DNA of 64,000 bases from an uncultured Bacteroidales bacterium (GCA_947303715.1 CAMYYY010000003.1:58694-122693), one strand, 5' to 3'; positions 40,114 through 50,233 are shown, counted from the stretch's first letter. Made by a program: numbers and translations. Notes: generated from the letters alone by a model not told the origin.

Positions 40114-40182
40114 ACTTATAAAACCCCTTAAACAAAATATCAACAAACCTCTGCCCCAGGCAGAGACAAACAAAAAAGTAAC

Positions 40183-41721
40183 ATGACAGCAACAGTGATA
40201 ATTGCAGCCGTAGTCGGCTTGGTGGTGGGTGCACTCATCGTGTACTTCATCTTCCTTGCCGGCTCGAAATCGAAGTACAAGGCCGTCATCAAGGAGGCGG
40301 AAGCCGAGGCCGAAGTCATCAAGAAGAACAAACTCCTCGAAGTGAAGGAGAAATTTCTCAACAAGAAAGCCGAGTTGGAGAAGGAAGTGGGCATCCGCAA
40401 CCAGAAAATCCAGCAGGCCGAGAACCGCATCAAGCAGCGTGAGCAGCAGCTCAACCAGCGTCAGGAGGAACTCCAGCGCCGAAGCAAGGAGGCCGATGCC
40501 ATCCGCGAAACCCTTGACAACCAATTACAGGTAGTTGAACACCGCAAGGAGGAACTGGAACACCTGCAGCAGCAGGAGCGTGTGAAGCTCGAATCCATAA
40601 GCGGACTCTCTGCCGATCAGGCCAAGGAGCGCCTCGTGGAGTCGCTCAAGGAAGAGGCCAAGTCCGATGCTGCCTCCTACGTCAACGAAATCATTGAGGA
40701 GGCCAAGCTTTCAGCCAACAAGGAAGCCAAGCGTATTGTCATCCAGACCATTCAACGCATCGCTACGGAAACGGCCATTGAGAACAGCGTCACCGTCTTC
40801 CACATTGAGAACGATGAGATGAAGGGACGCATCATCGGCCGTGAGGGACGTAACATCCGCGCCCTCGAAGCTGCCTGCGGCGTTGAAATCGTTGTCGACG
40901 ACACCCCTGAGGCTATCGTTATCAGCGGTTTCGACCCCCTGCGTCGTGAGACGGCTCGTCTGGCTCTTCATCAGCTGGTAGCCGACGGACGCATCCATCC
41001 CGCACGTATCGAGGAGGTCGTCGCCAAAGTGCAGAAGCAGCTTGAGGAGGAGATTGTCGAGACGGGCAAGCGTACGACCATCGACCTCGGTGTACATGGT
41101 CTGCATCCCGACCTTATCCGCTTGGTAGGCAAAATGAAATATCGCTCCAGCTATGGGCAGAACCTCTTGCAGCATGCACGCGAAACGGCTAACCTCTGCG
41201 GCGTTATGGCTGCCGAGCTCGGGCTCAATCCCAAGAAAGCCAAGCGCGCCGGTCTGCTCCACGACATCGGTAAGGTACCCGATGAGGATACCGACCTGCC
41301 ACACGCCCTTTACGGCATGAAGATTGCCGAGAAGTACAAGGAGAAGCCCGATATCTGCAACGCTATCGGTGCCCACCACGACGAAGTGGAGATGACGTCC
41401 CTGCTTGCCCCCATCGTTCAGGCGTGCGATGCTATCAGCGGCGCCCGTCCTGGTGCCCGTCGCGAGATTGCCGAGGCCTACATTAAGCGTCTCAACGACC
41501 TTGAGGACATCGCTATGTCCTACCCCGGCGTCACGAAGACCTACGCTATTCAGGCAGGACGCGAGCTCCGCGTCATCGTCGGTGCCGACAAGATTGACGA
41601 CGCTACTACCGAAGCCCTCTCCGGTGAAATCGCCAAGAAGATTCAGGACGAGATGACCTATCCTGGACAGGTGAAAATTACCGTCATCCGCGAAGTCCGC
41701 TCCGTCGCTGTAGCGAAATAG
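40183..41721 (+). CDS. rny: Ribonuclease Y
   Basis: 512 residues, the usual length. An N-terminal membrane helix ([19 protein letters not shown]) is followed by a long coiled coil (residues 35-200), a KH domain ([19 protein letters not shown]) and an HD domain ([32 protein letters not shown]). RNase Y is a membrane-bound endonuclease that starts mRNA decay. Last gene of the zapA unit, closed by a strong terminator. Confidence 0.97.
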   Translation: MTATVIIAAVVGLVVGALIVYFIFLAGSKSKYKAVIKEAEAEAEVIKKNKLLEVKEKFLNKKAELEKEVGIRNQKIQQAENRIKQREQQLNQRQEELQRRSKEADAIRETLDNQLQVVEHRKEELEHLQQQERVKLESISGLSADQAKERLVESLKEEAKSDAASYVNEIIEEAKLSANKEAKRIVIQTIQRIATETAIENSVTVFHIENDEMKGRIIGREGRNIRALEAACGVEIVVDDTPEAIVISGFDPLRRETARLALHQLVADGRIHPARIEEVVAKVQKQLEEEIVETGKRTTIDLGVHGLHPDLIRLVGKMKYRSSYGQNLLQHARETANLCGVMAAELGLNPKKAKRAGLLHDIGKVPDEDTDLPHALYGMKIAEKYKEKPDICNAIGAHHDEVEMTSLLAPIVQACDAISGARPGARREIAEAYIKRLNDLEDIAMSYPGVTKTYAIQAGRELRVIVGADKIDDATTEALSGEIAKKIQDEMTYPGQVKITVIREVRSVAVAK

Positions 41722-41733
41722 CTTTCCCCAAAA

Positions 41734-41762
41734 CCCTCACCGCAAACAGGTGAGGGTTTTTT
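41734..41762 (+). terminator. Terminator of rny
   Basis: CCCTCACC (41734-41741) pairs perfectly with GGTGAGGG (41749-41756), followed by TTTTTT. Confidence 0.9.
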
Positions 41763-41804
41763 GTCTTCAATAAAGATTGTTTTTGCATCCTTAAAACCAA
41801 ACGA

Positions 41805-43577
41805 ATGGAGATGAAACGGCTGATAATAATCGTAGTGATGTTGAGCGCCGCACTTACGACGATAGCGCAAGTGGCGAAGCCGGCTCCCTACGGCCCGCTA
41901 CCTAACGAGAACCAGCTGCGCTGGCAGGAGATGGAGATGTATGCCTTCATCCATTACTCGCTGAATACCTATACGGATCAGGAGTGGGGCTTTGGCAATG
42001 AAGACCCGCAGTTGTTCAACCCTTCAGACCTCGATTGCCGGCAGTGGGCACGTGTCTGCAAACAGGCGGGCATGAAGGGCATCATCTTTACTGCCAAGCA
42101 TCACTGCGGCTTCTGCATGTGGCCCTCGGCCTACACGGAGTATAGCGTGAAGAACGCGCCGTGGAAGAACGGGAAGGGCGATGTCGTGCGCGAATTGGCT
42201 GATGCTTGTCGCGAGGAGGGGCTGAAGTTTGCTGTTTATCTCTCGCCTTGGGACAGAAATCATCCTGAGTATGGCCGTCAGGCCTATGTCGAGTACTTCC
42301 GCAATCAGTTGCGTGAACTGCTGACGCAGTATGGCGATATCTTCGAGGTGTGGTTTGACGGAGCAAATGGAGGCGACGGTTGGTACGGTGGGGCTAATGA
42401 GACGCGCCGCATCGATGGAAAGACCTACTACGGATGGGCAGAGACATTCCGTATGATTCGTGAACTGCAACCTAATGCCGTGATTTGGAACGATGGCGGA
42501 GACCGAGGAGACCTGCGCTGGGTGGGTACTGAGGCTGGCAACGTGGGTGAAACCAACTGGAGCCTGATGTATCGCGAAGGCGACACTTCGTGGAACATGC
42601 TGCACTACGGTGTGGAGGATGGCGATGTGTGGTGTCCTGGCGAAACAAATACCAGCATTCGTCCGGGCTGGTTCTATCATGAGGCAGAAAACGAACATGT
42701 GAAAAGTCTATCGAAACTGATGGACACCTATTATAAATCTGTGGGACGCAACTCCACGCTGCTCCTCAACTTCCCCATTGCCCCCAACGGGCGCATCCAT
42801 CCTAACGACAGCCTTCGTGGCATCGCCTTCAAGAAGATGATAGACGAGGTGTTCAAGGAGAATCTTATCGATAAAGCTAAAATCCGTACGAAGCAATTGC
42901 CTTCCTCCAAAGGAAGGACGTCGGGGATTGGGAGTGTAACAACTATTTCTTTCAGACATCCCACAACCTTCAACCGTTTTCTCGCTGAAGAGGACATCGC
43001 TCTGGGGCAGCGTGTGAAGAAGTTTTCTCTGGAGGCATACGTCAATGGAGAGTGGCAGCTCCTCAAGGATGAACTGGTGGAACATGGCGATGGGCTGACG
43101 ACTATCGGACACCGGCGCATCATCTGTTTCCCTGCTGTCACAGCATCGAAACTCCGCTTTACCATTACCGACTCGAAGGCACAGCCTGTCATCAAGAAGC
43201 TTGGCGTCTATCTCGCTCCAGACCTTACTGCTGACATCCCTGACAGCGGAGAAAAGAAATCATCGTCCCTCCACATCTTTTTCAGCGGACCTCGTCAGAT
43301 GCTCATCGACTGGGATTCAGATCAGACTTTTACAACATTCCGTTACCTTCCTCCTCAGGAATCCAGCGAGGGCACCATCATTCACTACACACTTTGGGGC
43401 TCCACTGACTGGAACCATTGGACGAAACTTGCGTCGGGCGAGTTTTCAAACATTGTCAACAACCCCATTTGGCAGACCATCAACTTCCCCGCTACCAAGG
43501 TTCGCATCCTCAAACTGGATGCCGACCGCCTATCCAGTGGCGAGCGCATGGCCTACGGCGATATAGAGTTCTATTGA
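41805..43577 (+). CDS. GH29 alpha-L-fucosidase, exported
   Basis: 590 residues; signal peptide MEMKRLIIIVVMLSAALTTIAQ, with a second possible start two codons in. FIHYSLNTYTDQEWGFG, AKHHCGFCMWPSAYTEYSV and the nucleophile region EVWFDGANGGDGWYG are typical of family GH29, which removes alpha-linked fucose. Residues 380-590 are beta-rich, probably a discoidin-like carbohydrate-binding domain. LPSSKGRTSGIGSV near residue 370, at the domain boundary, is encoded by CCTTCCTCCAAAGGAAGG and may be a worn copy of the dispersed double-hairpin element. 17 bp precede the PAP2 gene. Confidence 0.92.
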   Translation: MEMKRLIIIVVMLSAALTTIAQVAKPAPYGPLPNENQLRWQEMEMYAFIHYSLNTYTDQEWGFGNEDPQLFNPSDLDCRQWARVCKQAGMKGIIFTAKHHCGFCMWPSAYTEYSVKNAPWKNGKGDVVRELADACREEGLKFAVYLSPWDRNHPEYGRQAYVEYFRNQLRELLTQYGDIFEVWFDGANGGDGWYGGANETRRIDGKTYYGWAETFRMIRELQPNAVIWNDGGDRGDLRWVGTEAGNVGETNWSLMYREGDTSWNMLHYGVEDGDVWCPGETNTSIRPGWFYHEAENEHVKSLSKLMDTYYKSVGRNSTLLLNFPIAPNGRIHPNDSLRGIAFKKMIDEVFKENLIDKAKIRTKQLPSSKGRTSGIGSVTTISFRHPTTFNRFLAEEDIALGQRVKKFSLEAYVNGEWQLLKDELVEHGDGLTTIGHRRIICFPAVTASKLRFTITDSKAQPVIKKLGVYLAPDLTADIPDSGEKKSSSLHIFFSGPRQMLIDWDSDQTFTTFRYLPPQESSEGTIIHYTLWGSTDWNHWTKLASGEFSNIVNNPIWQTINFPATKVRILKLDADRLSSGERMAYGDIEFY

Positions 43578-43594
43578 AAAAAAAAGATAACACG

Positions 43595-44467
43595 ATGAAA
43601 AGATCAAATCAGTTCAGATTACGGATGTTCGTCGCCATCCTTACTTTTTGCGGCGCTTTAACCGTTACGGCTCAGGAAAGCGAGCCTGTCCAGGCCTATT
43701 TCACTACTGCTGACATGCCTGACATGCTGCGGTTCCTGCCTGCGCCTCCCGACACCATCGGTGCTTTGTTCACCCACGACATCATGCAGTACATGTGGGG
43801 CAAGACCATGCGGCTCGACCCCGAGCGCAGTGCTATTGCTATTCGCGACGCTGAATATGGGCTGGAGTGTATCATCCGTGAGTTCAGCGAGCCTTTTGGT
43901 ATGCAGATATCTTTGGAGGATACTCCTGAGATTTATCGTGTGCTACGTGACGGCACCGCTACCTGCGATAGCATCTGCACGTTCCCCAAGAAATACTACA
44001 TGCGCAAACGTCCCTTTATGCGCTTCAACGAGCATACGTTGACTCCCGACGAAGAGGAGAATCTGTCAAAGAACGGTTCCTACCCCTCAGGACACACAAT
44101 CTTGGGTTGGAGCGCGGCATTGTTGCTCTCAGAAATCAATCCTGACCGTGCCGACACTATCATGGCACGTGGTTACATGTATGGCGAGAGTCGTGTCATC
44201 GTGGGTGCCCATTGGCAAAGCGACATTGATGCCGGCCGTCTGGTCGCTTCAGTAGCCTACGCTAAGCTGCATACCAGCGAGGCATTTTTGGAACAGATGA
44301 GGAAGGCTCGTGCTGAGTTCATCGCGAAAAAGGGTGCCGTTGGGGCGCCTCCCATTGTATTGCCCACGCAATTAACCGAACAGACCTATCGTCTTGATGG
44401 CACTCCTGCTACGGACGATACACGTGGCGTAGTCATCCAGGGAAACCAAAAGCACTTGAGAAAATAG
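43595..44467 (+). CDS. PAP2 / class A acid phosphatase, exported
   Basis: 290 residues from MKRSNQFRLRMFVAILTFCG, a signal peptide ending VTAQ. All three phosphatase signature motifs are present: KKYYMRKRPF, SYPSGHTILGW and ESRVIVGAHWQSDIDAG. Such enzymes hydrolyse phosphate monoesters outside the cytoplasm. Probably cotranscribed with the fucosidase. Confidence 0.92.
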   Translation: MKRSNQFRLRMFVAILTFCGALTVTAQESEPVQAYFTTADMPDMLRFLPAPPDTIGALFTHDIMQYMWGKTMRLDPERSAIAIRDAEYGLECIIREFSEPFGMQISLEDTPEIYRVLRDGTATCDSICTFPKKYYMRKRPFMRFNEHTLTPDEEENLSKNGSYPSGHTILGWSAALLLSEINPDRADTIMARGYMYGESRVIVGAHWQSDIDAGRLVASVAYAKLHTSEAFLEQMRKARAEFIAKKGAVGAPPIVLPTQLTEQTYRLDGTPATDDTRGVVIQGNQKHLRK

Positions 44468-44482
44468 GGCGGACGTTTATTC

Positions 44483-45649
44483 CTATCCTTTTAGGCTGAG
44501 TTGGTGAATAGCGGGATTGGCGTACATTTCCAACAGTTTATGATGGAGGAAGGGTACGTCGGGGTGCTCAATCTGTACTTTGGCAATCTGGCCTTCAATG
44601 TGGGTCTCAAAAGCCTCGCGCTCTGTGGGCGTATAATAGACTTTATGACTTATTGACTTGTTAACTTGTGGACCTTCTTCCTGAAGTAGGTCAAGGGCAA
44701 TATAGTTGGCAGGGTATAGGCGATAGCCACGATAGATGGCTTCATCGATATGTTGTGCTACGGCGGTAAAGAAGTCGGGCTTTGGCATATCGTCAGGCAA
44801 CATGTCGAGGAAATCGTTGATACAAGGGGCAGCTTGGTAATGGATGTGTCCCTTCCAGCCGAAGATTCCTGTACGCATGTTGATGAGATCGTCGGACTGC
44901 GACTTTCGGAAACCAGGAATGTCTCGTTTCAATTGAAACTCCTGTGCTTTCAGGTAGTCGCAGGGGTCGTATTCATAACTGATGGAAAGAGGAGTGAGGT
45001 TGATGTCTTTCAGTCGCTGCTTATTGGTGCCCGTACCTGATATGACGAACATCTTGAGCAGGCTCTCCTGCGTTTCGTCGGAGGAATCCTTCGAGCGCCC
45101 TTCGCGCTGGGCAATCCAGATGGGAACCTGTTTAACGCCAGAGGCATAGTGCATGTAGGCCGAGAGTCGTTGGCTGGCTTGGAGGATGTCGTGAATACCA
45201 CCAGTGCGGGTGACGATGAAACTGCGGTTGATGCGTACCAGCGTCTTTATCCAAGGGTAGATAAGGAGATTGTCGCCGATGGCAATTTCAACAGTGGAAA
45301 GCCCTTTTTCGATGAGCAGCAAGTCTAAAAGACCGGAGTCGAGGACAATGTCGCGGTGATTGCTGATGTAGGTGTAGTTCTGCCGTTCCGGAGTTAGGTT
45401 GACGGCAGAGAAATCGCAGCTGAGGCCATTGGAACAGCGGGCTACGAGCCCTTTGAGGAAGGGCTTACAGAAAGCCGCTTGGAACTCCATGCAGGTGTGG
45501 CACCCGCGCATGGTATGCGCAATATGCTCGAAGGGGATGTCGGGAAAAACGGAGGCAACGACGCGTCGGAAGGTGGCGTCGGAGAGCAACTCCTCGTAGG
45601 CTGCAGGAAGTTCTTCCGGCTCAAAAGGCCGCATGTCGGTGAAGTCCAT
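44483..45649 (-). CDS. Glycerolipid acyltransferase (PlsB/PlsC superfamily)
   Basis: 388 residues. The catalytic HX4D motif is YISNHRDIVLDSGLL near residue 97. Further blocks are IAIGDNLLIYPWIKTLVRIN and PIWIAQREGRSKDSSD, the latter the usual acceptor-binding EGR motif. It is larger than PlsC and resembles the Bacteroidota proteins of this operon position. QVNKSISHKV near residue 330 is encoded by a short repeat (AACAAGTCAATAAGTCATAA) and is probably an insertion. Last gene of the PASTA-rluD-ddl operon, 58 bp after ddl. Confidence 0.85.
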   Translation of the reverse strand: MDFTDMRPFEPEELPAAYEELLSDATFRRVVASVFPDIPFEHIAHTMRGCHTCMEFQAAFCKPFLKGLVARCSNGLSCDFSAVNLTPERQNYTYISNHRDIVLDSGLLDLLLIEKGLSTVEIAIGDNLLIYPWIKTLVRINRSFIVTRTGGIHDILQASQRLSAYMHYASGVKQVPIWIAQREGRSKDSSDETQESLLKMFVISGTGTNKQRLKDINLTPLSISYEYDPCDYLKAQEFQLKRDIPGFRKSQSDDLINMRTGIFGWKGHIHYQAAPCINDFLDMLPDDMPKPDFFTAVAQHIDEAIYRGYRLYPANYIALDLLQEEGPQVNKSISHKVYYTPTEREAFETHIEGQIAKVQIEHPDVPFLHHKLLEMYANPAIHQLSLKG

Positions 45650-45707
45650 AGGGGGAGAGGTTTAGGAGTACAGGAGTATAGACAAAACTATTTTTCTTAA
45701 CTCTTAA

Positions 45708-46685
45708 CTAAATAAACGAATCTTCGATGATGTCTGTGAGGACGTCCTTGATGTCGAGTCCAGCTGCGCGTACCTGTTGGGGAATGAAGCTTGTAGCAGT
45801 CATGCCGGGTGTGGTGTTGATTTCAAGGAGATTGAGTTTGCCACCCTCGGTGATGATGTAGTCGATGCGAATGATGCCGCGGCAGGGGAGAATGTCGTAG
45901 ATGGCAGAGGTGAGCTGGCGCACACGTTCTGCAGTTTCCTCAGGGATGCGTGCGGGGGTGATTTCTGCAACACGGCCATTGTATTTGGCATCATAGTCGA
46001 AGAATTCGTCCTCGCTTACTACTTCAGTGATGGGGAAAACAACGCTGTTCTTGTGGGTTTTGTAGCAGCCACAGGTGATTTCGGTACCCTCCATAAAGGC
46101 CTCTACCATCACTTCGTCGGCTTCTTTAAGCGCCTCAGCAATAGCAGGCTGTATCTGTTCGCGCGTCTTGACCTTGGTAGTGCCGAAGCTGCTGCCGCCA
46201 CACGTGGGCTTGATAAAGCAGGGGAGGCCGATGCGCTCAATAATGTCATCATCGGTAATGGCACTGCCTTTACGAAGTGTGAGCGACTCGGCCACGCGGA
46301 CGCCAAAGCCACGTAGATACTGGTTGAGGACGAACTTGTTGAACGTCATAGCCGAAATAAGGGGCGAGCAAGTGGAATAGGGGAGACGAATGAGCTCGAA
46401 GTAACTCTCAAGCAAGCCATTCTCGCCTGGTGTACCGTGAATGGTGATGTAGGCATAGTCAAAGCAGATGTGACGACCGCCGAAGTCAAAGCCGAAATCG
46501 TTACGGTCTATGGGGGCTGTGCCTCCGTCAGGGAGATTGACGTGCCAGTCGGTGCCGTGAAGCACAACCGTCCAGAGGTCGTAACGCTCGTGGTCCATAA
46601 ATGAGGTGAGGCCTTCAGCAGAGCGGAGGGAAACTTGATATTCGGAGGAGTCGCCTCCAGCTACAATGGCAATGGTTCGTTTCAT
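45708..46685 (-). CDS. ddl: D-alanine--D-alanine ligase
   Basis: 325 residues. It opens MKRTIAIVAGGDSSEYQVSL. HGTPGENGLLESY, CFIKPTCGGSSFGTTKV and the C-terminal LEINTTPGMTATSFIPQQ are the ATP-grasp Ddl signatures. The enzyme makes the D-Ala-D-Ala dipeptide for peptidoglycan. 42 bp follow rluD in the same operon, which groups a PASTA protein and cell-wall functions. Confidence 0.95.
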   Translation of the reverse strand: MKRTIAIVAGGDSSEYQVSLRSAEGLTSFMDHERYDLWTVVLHGTDWHVNLPDGGTAPIDRNDFGFDFGGRHICFDYAYITIHGTPGENGLLESYFELIRLPYSTCSPLISAMTFNKFVLNQYLRGFGVRVAESLTLRKGSAITDDDIIERIGLPCFIKPTCGGSSFGTTKVKTREQIQPAIAEALKEADEVMVEAFMEGTEITCGCYKTHKNSVVFPITEVVSEDEFFDYDAKYNGRVAEITPARIPEETAERVRQLTSAIYDILPCRGIIRIDYIITEGGKLNLLEINTTPGMTATSFIPQQVRAAGLDIKDVLTDIIEDSFI

Positions 46686-46727
46686 GAAGGTAAGAGTATT
46701 ATCGTTGTTCTGAAATGTTCGGATTGG

Positions 46728-47834
46728 TTATATCGTTCTGTGGGAGATGTAGTTGCGCCAGCGGTCAAGGAGGACTGTCATGTCGGAGGGGAGTTCGGAA
46801 TTGAAAAACAACTCCTCACCAGTACGGGGGTGGACGAAACCGAGTGTGCGGGCATGAAGTGCCTGACGGGGACAGACATCGAAGCATCCCTGTACAAACT
46901 GACGGTAGCTTCCGGAGGGCGTGCCCTTCAAAATCTCGTTACCTCCGTAGCGTTCGTCGTTGAAGAGCGGATGGCCGATATGCTTCATGTGGACACGAAT
47001 CTGATGGGTCCGGCCCGTCTCCAATTGGCATTGCACGAGGGTGACGTAGCCTAGGCGCTCAAGCACTGTATAGTGGGTGATGGCGTGCTTGCCAATGGAG
47101 GGGTCGCTGTAAGCAGCAAAGCGTTGGCGGTCGTGGATGTCGCGGGCAATCTGAGTTGTGACGGTGCCTGTATCTTCGTCTATCAATCCCCAGACGAGGG
47201 CGTTGTATTGGCGGTGGGTCGTCTTATTGAAGAACTGAATACCGAGTGATGTCTTGGCATCGGCTGTTTTCGCCACGACGAGCAAACCGCTGGTGTCCTT
47301 GTCTATGCGGTGGACAAGACCTACTTCGGGGCTGTTGGGGTCATAGTCGGGGTTATCCTTCAGGTGCCAGGCAATGGCGTTCACGAGCGTACCTTCCCAG
47401 TTTCCGACACCAGGATGGACGCACATGCCCGCAGGCTTGTTGATGACCATGAGGTCATCGTCCTCATAAATGATGTCCAGCGGAATGTCCTCCGGCTCGA
47501 TGTCGCCTGCGTAGCGCGGACGGTCCATCATGATGGTGATGACGTCGCAGGGCTTTATGCGGTAGTTGCTTTTGACGGGCTTGCTGTCGACGCGGATAAG
47601 CCCTGCCTCAGCTGCCTTTTGAATGCGATTGCGCGAAGTGCCGGGGATGTGGGTGAAGAGGTATTTGTCGATACGTACTTGTTCCTGTCCTTTGTCGACG
47701 GTCAGGCGGTAATGCTCAAATAGCCCGGTATCCTCGTCGAGGGCGTCGCTGTCGTCATCGACGAGTTCTTCAGGGCTTTCAGGCAGCAACCCCGCTGCCA
47801 GCAGCTCGTCATCAGTATCGTCAAAACCAGTCAT
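46728..47834 (-). CDS. rluD: RluD-family 23S rRNA pseudouridine synthase
   Basis: 368 residues. An acidic N-terminal extension (about 40 residues) precedes an S4 RNA-binding domain (RIDKYLFTHIPGTSRNRIQK). The catalytic aspartate lies in GLVHRIDKDTSGLLVVAKT. TGRTHQIRVHMKHIGHP is the other conserved block. RluD-type enzymes make pseudouridines in helix 69 of 23S rRNA. The start overlaps the end of the PASTA gene by 14 bp. Confidence 0.93.
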   Translation of the reverse strand: MTGFDDTDDELLAAGLLPESPEELVDDDSDALDEDTGLFEHYRLTVDKGQEQVRIDKYLFTHIPGTSRNRIQKAAEAGLIRVDSKPVKSNYRIKPCDVITIMMDRPRYAGDIEPEDIPLDIIYEDDDLMVINKPAGMCVHPGVGNWEGTLVNAIAWHLKDNPDYDPNSPEVGLVHRIDKDTSGLLVVAKTADAKTSLGIQFFNKTTHRQYNALVWGLIDEDTGTVTTQIARDIHDRQRFAAYSDPSIGKHAITHYTVLERLGYVTLVQCQLETGRTHQIRVHMKHIGHPLFNDERYGGNEILKGTPSGSYRQFVQGCFDVCPRQALHARTLGFVHPRTGEELFFNSELPSDMTVLLDRWRNYISHRTI

Positions 47835-48432
47835 CGTCGACTACTGGCTCGGGTTTCTTCTCCTGTTCCTTCTCGCCATTGCCGACGACAAGGGTGATGG
47901 CTGCGCCCTCGGGTATGAGGTCTCCGCCGTGTACTTCCCGTCCGTTGTAGCGCACTTTATAGACCCAGTCGATTTCTCCTCGGATGGTGTCGTTGGGCGT
48001 GAGGGTGAATCCGGCAGCACGGAGTTGCGATGAAGCCTGGCGCAGCGAGCTGTTGTCGGCAATGTCGGGCAGAGCCACCATCGGCTCGTTGCCAGAGCTA
48101 AGTGTCAGATAGATGGCGCGCCCGCGCTTTACCTTGGCGTCAGCCTCGGGGCGCTGGGCTACGACTACGCCTGCAGGGACGTCCTTGACATACGTTTTGT
48201 CGTAGGAGATTCCTTTCAGCTTTTTTGCCTGTAAGGCGGCAATGGCATCAGACTCGTCGATGCCGGTGACGTCAGGCACCAAAATGGCTTTGCCATGCTG
48301 CGTGTAGCTGTCTATCCAGCGGAGAGTTAGAAAAATAGCCAGTACGACGGCCAACAGCATAGCTGCGATGTTAATCCAGAACATGCTGCGCGTCATGGGC
48401 TTCTTGTCCTTTTCTTTTTCCTTTTCCTTCAT
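47821..48432 (-). CDS. PASTA-domain membrane protein
   Basis: 203 residues. A lysine/glutamate-rich start (MKEKEKEKDKKP) leads to one membrane helix (MFWINIAAMLLAVVLAIFL). Two PASTA repeats follow in the periplasm: ILVPDVTGIDESDAIAALQA to AQRPEADAKVKRGRAIYLTLS, and VALPDIADNSSLRQASSQLR to the end. There is no kinase or transpeptidase domain. PASTA domains bind muropeptides or uncrosslinked peptidoglycan, which fits its place ahead of ddl. A TACCTTTG at 48463-48456 is the probable -7 element. Confidence 0.9.
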   Translation of the reverse strand: MKEKEKEKDKKPMTRSMFWINIAAMLLAVVLAIFLTLRWIDSYTQHGKAILVPDVTGIDESDAIAALQAKKLKGISYDKTYVKDVPAGVVVAQRPEADAKVKRGRAIYLTLSSGNEPMVALPDIADNSSLRQASSQLRAAGFTLTPNDTIRGEIDWVYKVRYNGREVHGGDLIPEGAAITLVVGNGEKEQEKKPEPVVDDDWF

Positions 48433-48469
48433 GTTGTTATGTGTAAATGGGGGAGCAAAGGTACACGTT

Positions 48470-48514
48470 TTTTTATAAAAAAAGAAGTAATGGCCCGAAA
48501 AAAACCATTACTTC
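48470..48514 (-). terminator. Terminator of rpmH
   Basis: Minus strand: GAAGTAATGG pairs perfectly with CCATTACTTC around an 11-nt loop, followed by TTTTTTTAT. Confidence 0.88.
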
Positions 48515-48550
48515 CTCTTTCCAATACCCTGCGGGAGGGCGTCTTGCGGC

Positions 48551-48718
48551 TTACTTCTTGTTACGTACTCCGTTGAATTCGTCGGAAATAGTCAGTTTCT
48601 TGCGGCCTTTGGCACGACGTGCGGCCAGTACTCGGCGACCATTGGCGGTGGCCATTCTCTCACGGAATCCGTGTTTGTTCTTTCTCTTTCTCAGAGAGGG
48701 CTGAAATGTCCTTTTCAT
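48551..48718 (-). CDS. rpmH: 50S ribosomal protein L34
   Basis: 55 residues from [20 protein letters not shown], with [22 protein letters not shown], the complete L34 signature. The C-terminal [12 protein letters not shown] is a short extension seen in Bacteroidota. An upstream in-frame ATG is ignored because L34 always begins [16 protein letters not shown] at 48773-48766 is the probable -7 element. Divergent from efp. Confidence 0.97.
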   Translation of the reverse strand: MKRTFQPSLRKRKNKHGFRERMATANGRRVLAARRAKGRKKLTISDEFNGVRNKK

Positions 48719-48823
48719 ATTCTTATATTTTGATGATTTTTCTCTCGATTCCTTAATTTGGGCTGCAAAATTAGAGCCTTTTTTTGGAATAGCCAAGAAT
48801 CAATGCGATTTTTTCGCGTTTTT

Positions 48824-48855
48824 TTTGGTTTTTTCCTTCAAATGGCCTATTTTTG
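48824..48855 (+). promoter_or_regulatory. Promoter of efp
   Basis: TTTGG (48824-48828), 19 bp, TATTTTTG (48848-48855). Confidence 0.75.
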
Positions 48856-48905
48856 TAGCCGTTTTCAGAAACGAATCTATCATTCACATAAAAAAACGAT
48901 AAATT

Positions 48906-49472
48906 ATGATTCTTTGTCAAGACATTAAAATCGGCACCTGCATCGACTTGGAGGGCCAGCTTTATTTCTGCATCGACTTCCTGCATGTGAAGCCCGGCAA
49001 GGGTAACACTTTTGTTCGCACGAAGCTGAAAAACGTTGTCAATGGCCGTGTGCTGGAGCGTACATTCCAAATTGGTTTCAAACTGAATGATGTCCGCGTT
49101 GAGCGCCGTCCTTATCAGTATCTCTACAAGGATGATATGGGCTACGTGCTGATGAATCAGGAAACCTTCGAGCAGATTACCCTGAACGGCGACGTCATCA
49201 CTGGTGTGGAGTACCTGAAAGAGGGAATGGAAATTGAGGTTGTTACCAATGCGACAACGGGCGACGTGCTTTTTGGCGAACTTCCCATCAAGGTGGTGCT
49301 TCAGGTGACTTATACTGAGCCTGGCCTGAAGGGCGACACTGCTACTAACACGCTGAAGCCTGCTAAATTGGAAACCGGTACCGAGGTGCGCGTTCCTCTG
49401 TTTATTAACGAGGGCGAGTTCGTGGAGATTGACACTCGTGACGGCTCCTATGTCGGCCGCGTAAAGGCGTAA
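48906..49472 (+). CDS. efp: Translation elongation factor P
   Basis: 188 residues in three beta domains. The loop that reaches the peptidyl-transferase centre is [15 protein letters not shown], with lysine at the tip. The C-terminal signature [24 protein letters not shown] is intact. EF-P relieves stalling at polyproline. The gene stands alone between divergent rpmH and downstream radC, with its own promoter and hairpin. Confidence 0.97.
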   Translation: MILCQDIKIGTCIDLEGQLYFCIDFLHVKPGKGNTFVRTKLKNVVNGRVLERTFQIGFKLNDVRVERRPYQYLYKDDMGYVLMNQETFEQITLNGDVITGVEYLKEGMEIEVVTNATTGDVLFGELPIKVVLQVTYTEPGLKGDTATNTLKPAKLETGTEVRVPLFINEGEFVEIDTRDGSYVGRVKA

Positions 49473-49497
49473 CCGAATAGCGTCATGTAAGAAAACG

Positions 49498-49523
49498 AGC
49501 CTTGTTTTTTCGGAAACAAGGCT
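49498..49523 (+). terminator. Hairpin after efp
   Basis: AGCCTTGTTT (49498-49507) pairs perfectly with AAACAAGGCT (49514-49523), but only TGATTTG follows. It ends 19 bp before the radC start, so it may also affect radC expression. Confidence 0.65.
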
Positions 49524-49542
49524 TGATTTGTCCCTTGAGAGG

Positions 49543-50229
49543 ATGAGCGAGAAATTGAACATTAACCAGTGGGCTGAAGATGACCGTCCGCGCGAAAAGA
49601 TGATGCGCCACGGCGCTGCTGCGCTCTCCAATGCCGAGTTGCTGGCCATTCTTATTGGCTCAGGCAACACGGAAGAGAATGCCGTGGAGCTTATGAAACG
49701 GGTGATGAAGGCCTGCGATGATAGTCTTGTTCGTTTAGGGCGGATGTCCATGGAGGAACTGGTGGAATATCCCGGTATTGGTCCGGCAAAGGCCATTAGC
49801 ATCCTTGCTGCGTGCGAGCTGGGCAACCGTCGTGTCATGGACCGCACGGAGCAGCCAGTCATCAAATCGGCTCAGCAGGTGTATGAGTATTACTACCCAA
49901 TACTCTGCGACGAGGCTGCCGAGTACAGCTATGCCCTACTGCTCAATCAGGCATCACGCGTCATCAAGAATTCGCTCATCGGCAAGGGCGGGCTTTCCGA
50001 AACACTTGTTGATGTGCGGATTGTCCTTCGGGAGGCGTTAATCAACAAGGCCTCCAGTTTTATCCTCTGTCACAATCATCCCGGCGGCAGCCTCCGTCCC
50101 AGTCGTCAGGACGACCAGCTTACCCAGAAAGTCAGGGAAGCAGCAAGCCTGATGAACATCCGGCTAGTCGACCATGTTATTTTTACCACATCGGGCTACT
50201 ACAGCTACGCCGACGAAGGAAGAATATAG
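49543..50229 (+). CDS. radC: RadC family JAB/MPN-domain protein
   Basis: 228 residues from MSEKLNINQWAEDDRPREKM. A TTG five codons upstream is less likely as start. The N-terminal helix-hairpin-helix (MEELVEYPGIGPAKAISILAA) precedes a JAMM domain with CHNHPGGSLRPSRQD, the zinc site HxHPxG...SxxD. RadC-family proteins are widespread; a direct role in DNA repair is doubtful. First of five closely spaced genes. Confidence 0.93.
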   Translation: MSEKLNINQWAEDDRPREKMMRHGAAALSNAELLAILIGSGNTEENAVELMKRVMKACDDSLVRLGRMSMEELVEYPGIGPAKAISILAACELGNRRVMDRTEQPVIKSAQQVYEYYYPILCDEAAEYSYALLLNQASRVIKNSLIGKGGLSETLVDVRIVLREALINKASSFILCHNHPGGSLRPSRQDDQLTQKVREAASLMNIRLVDHVIFTTSGYYSYADEGRI

Positions 50230-50233
50230 AACT

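Noticed and set aside
48771..49865. 364-codon minus-strand frame across efp and radC
   Set aside because: Antisense to two well-recognised genes and extending over both promoters.
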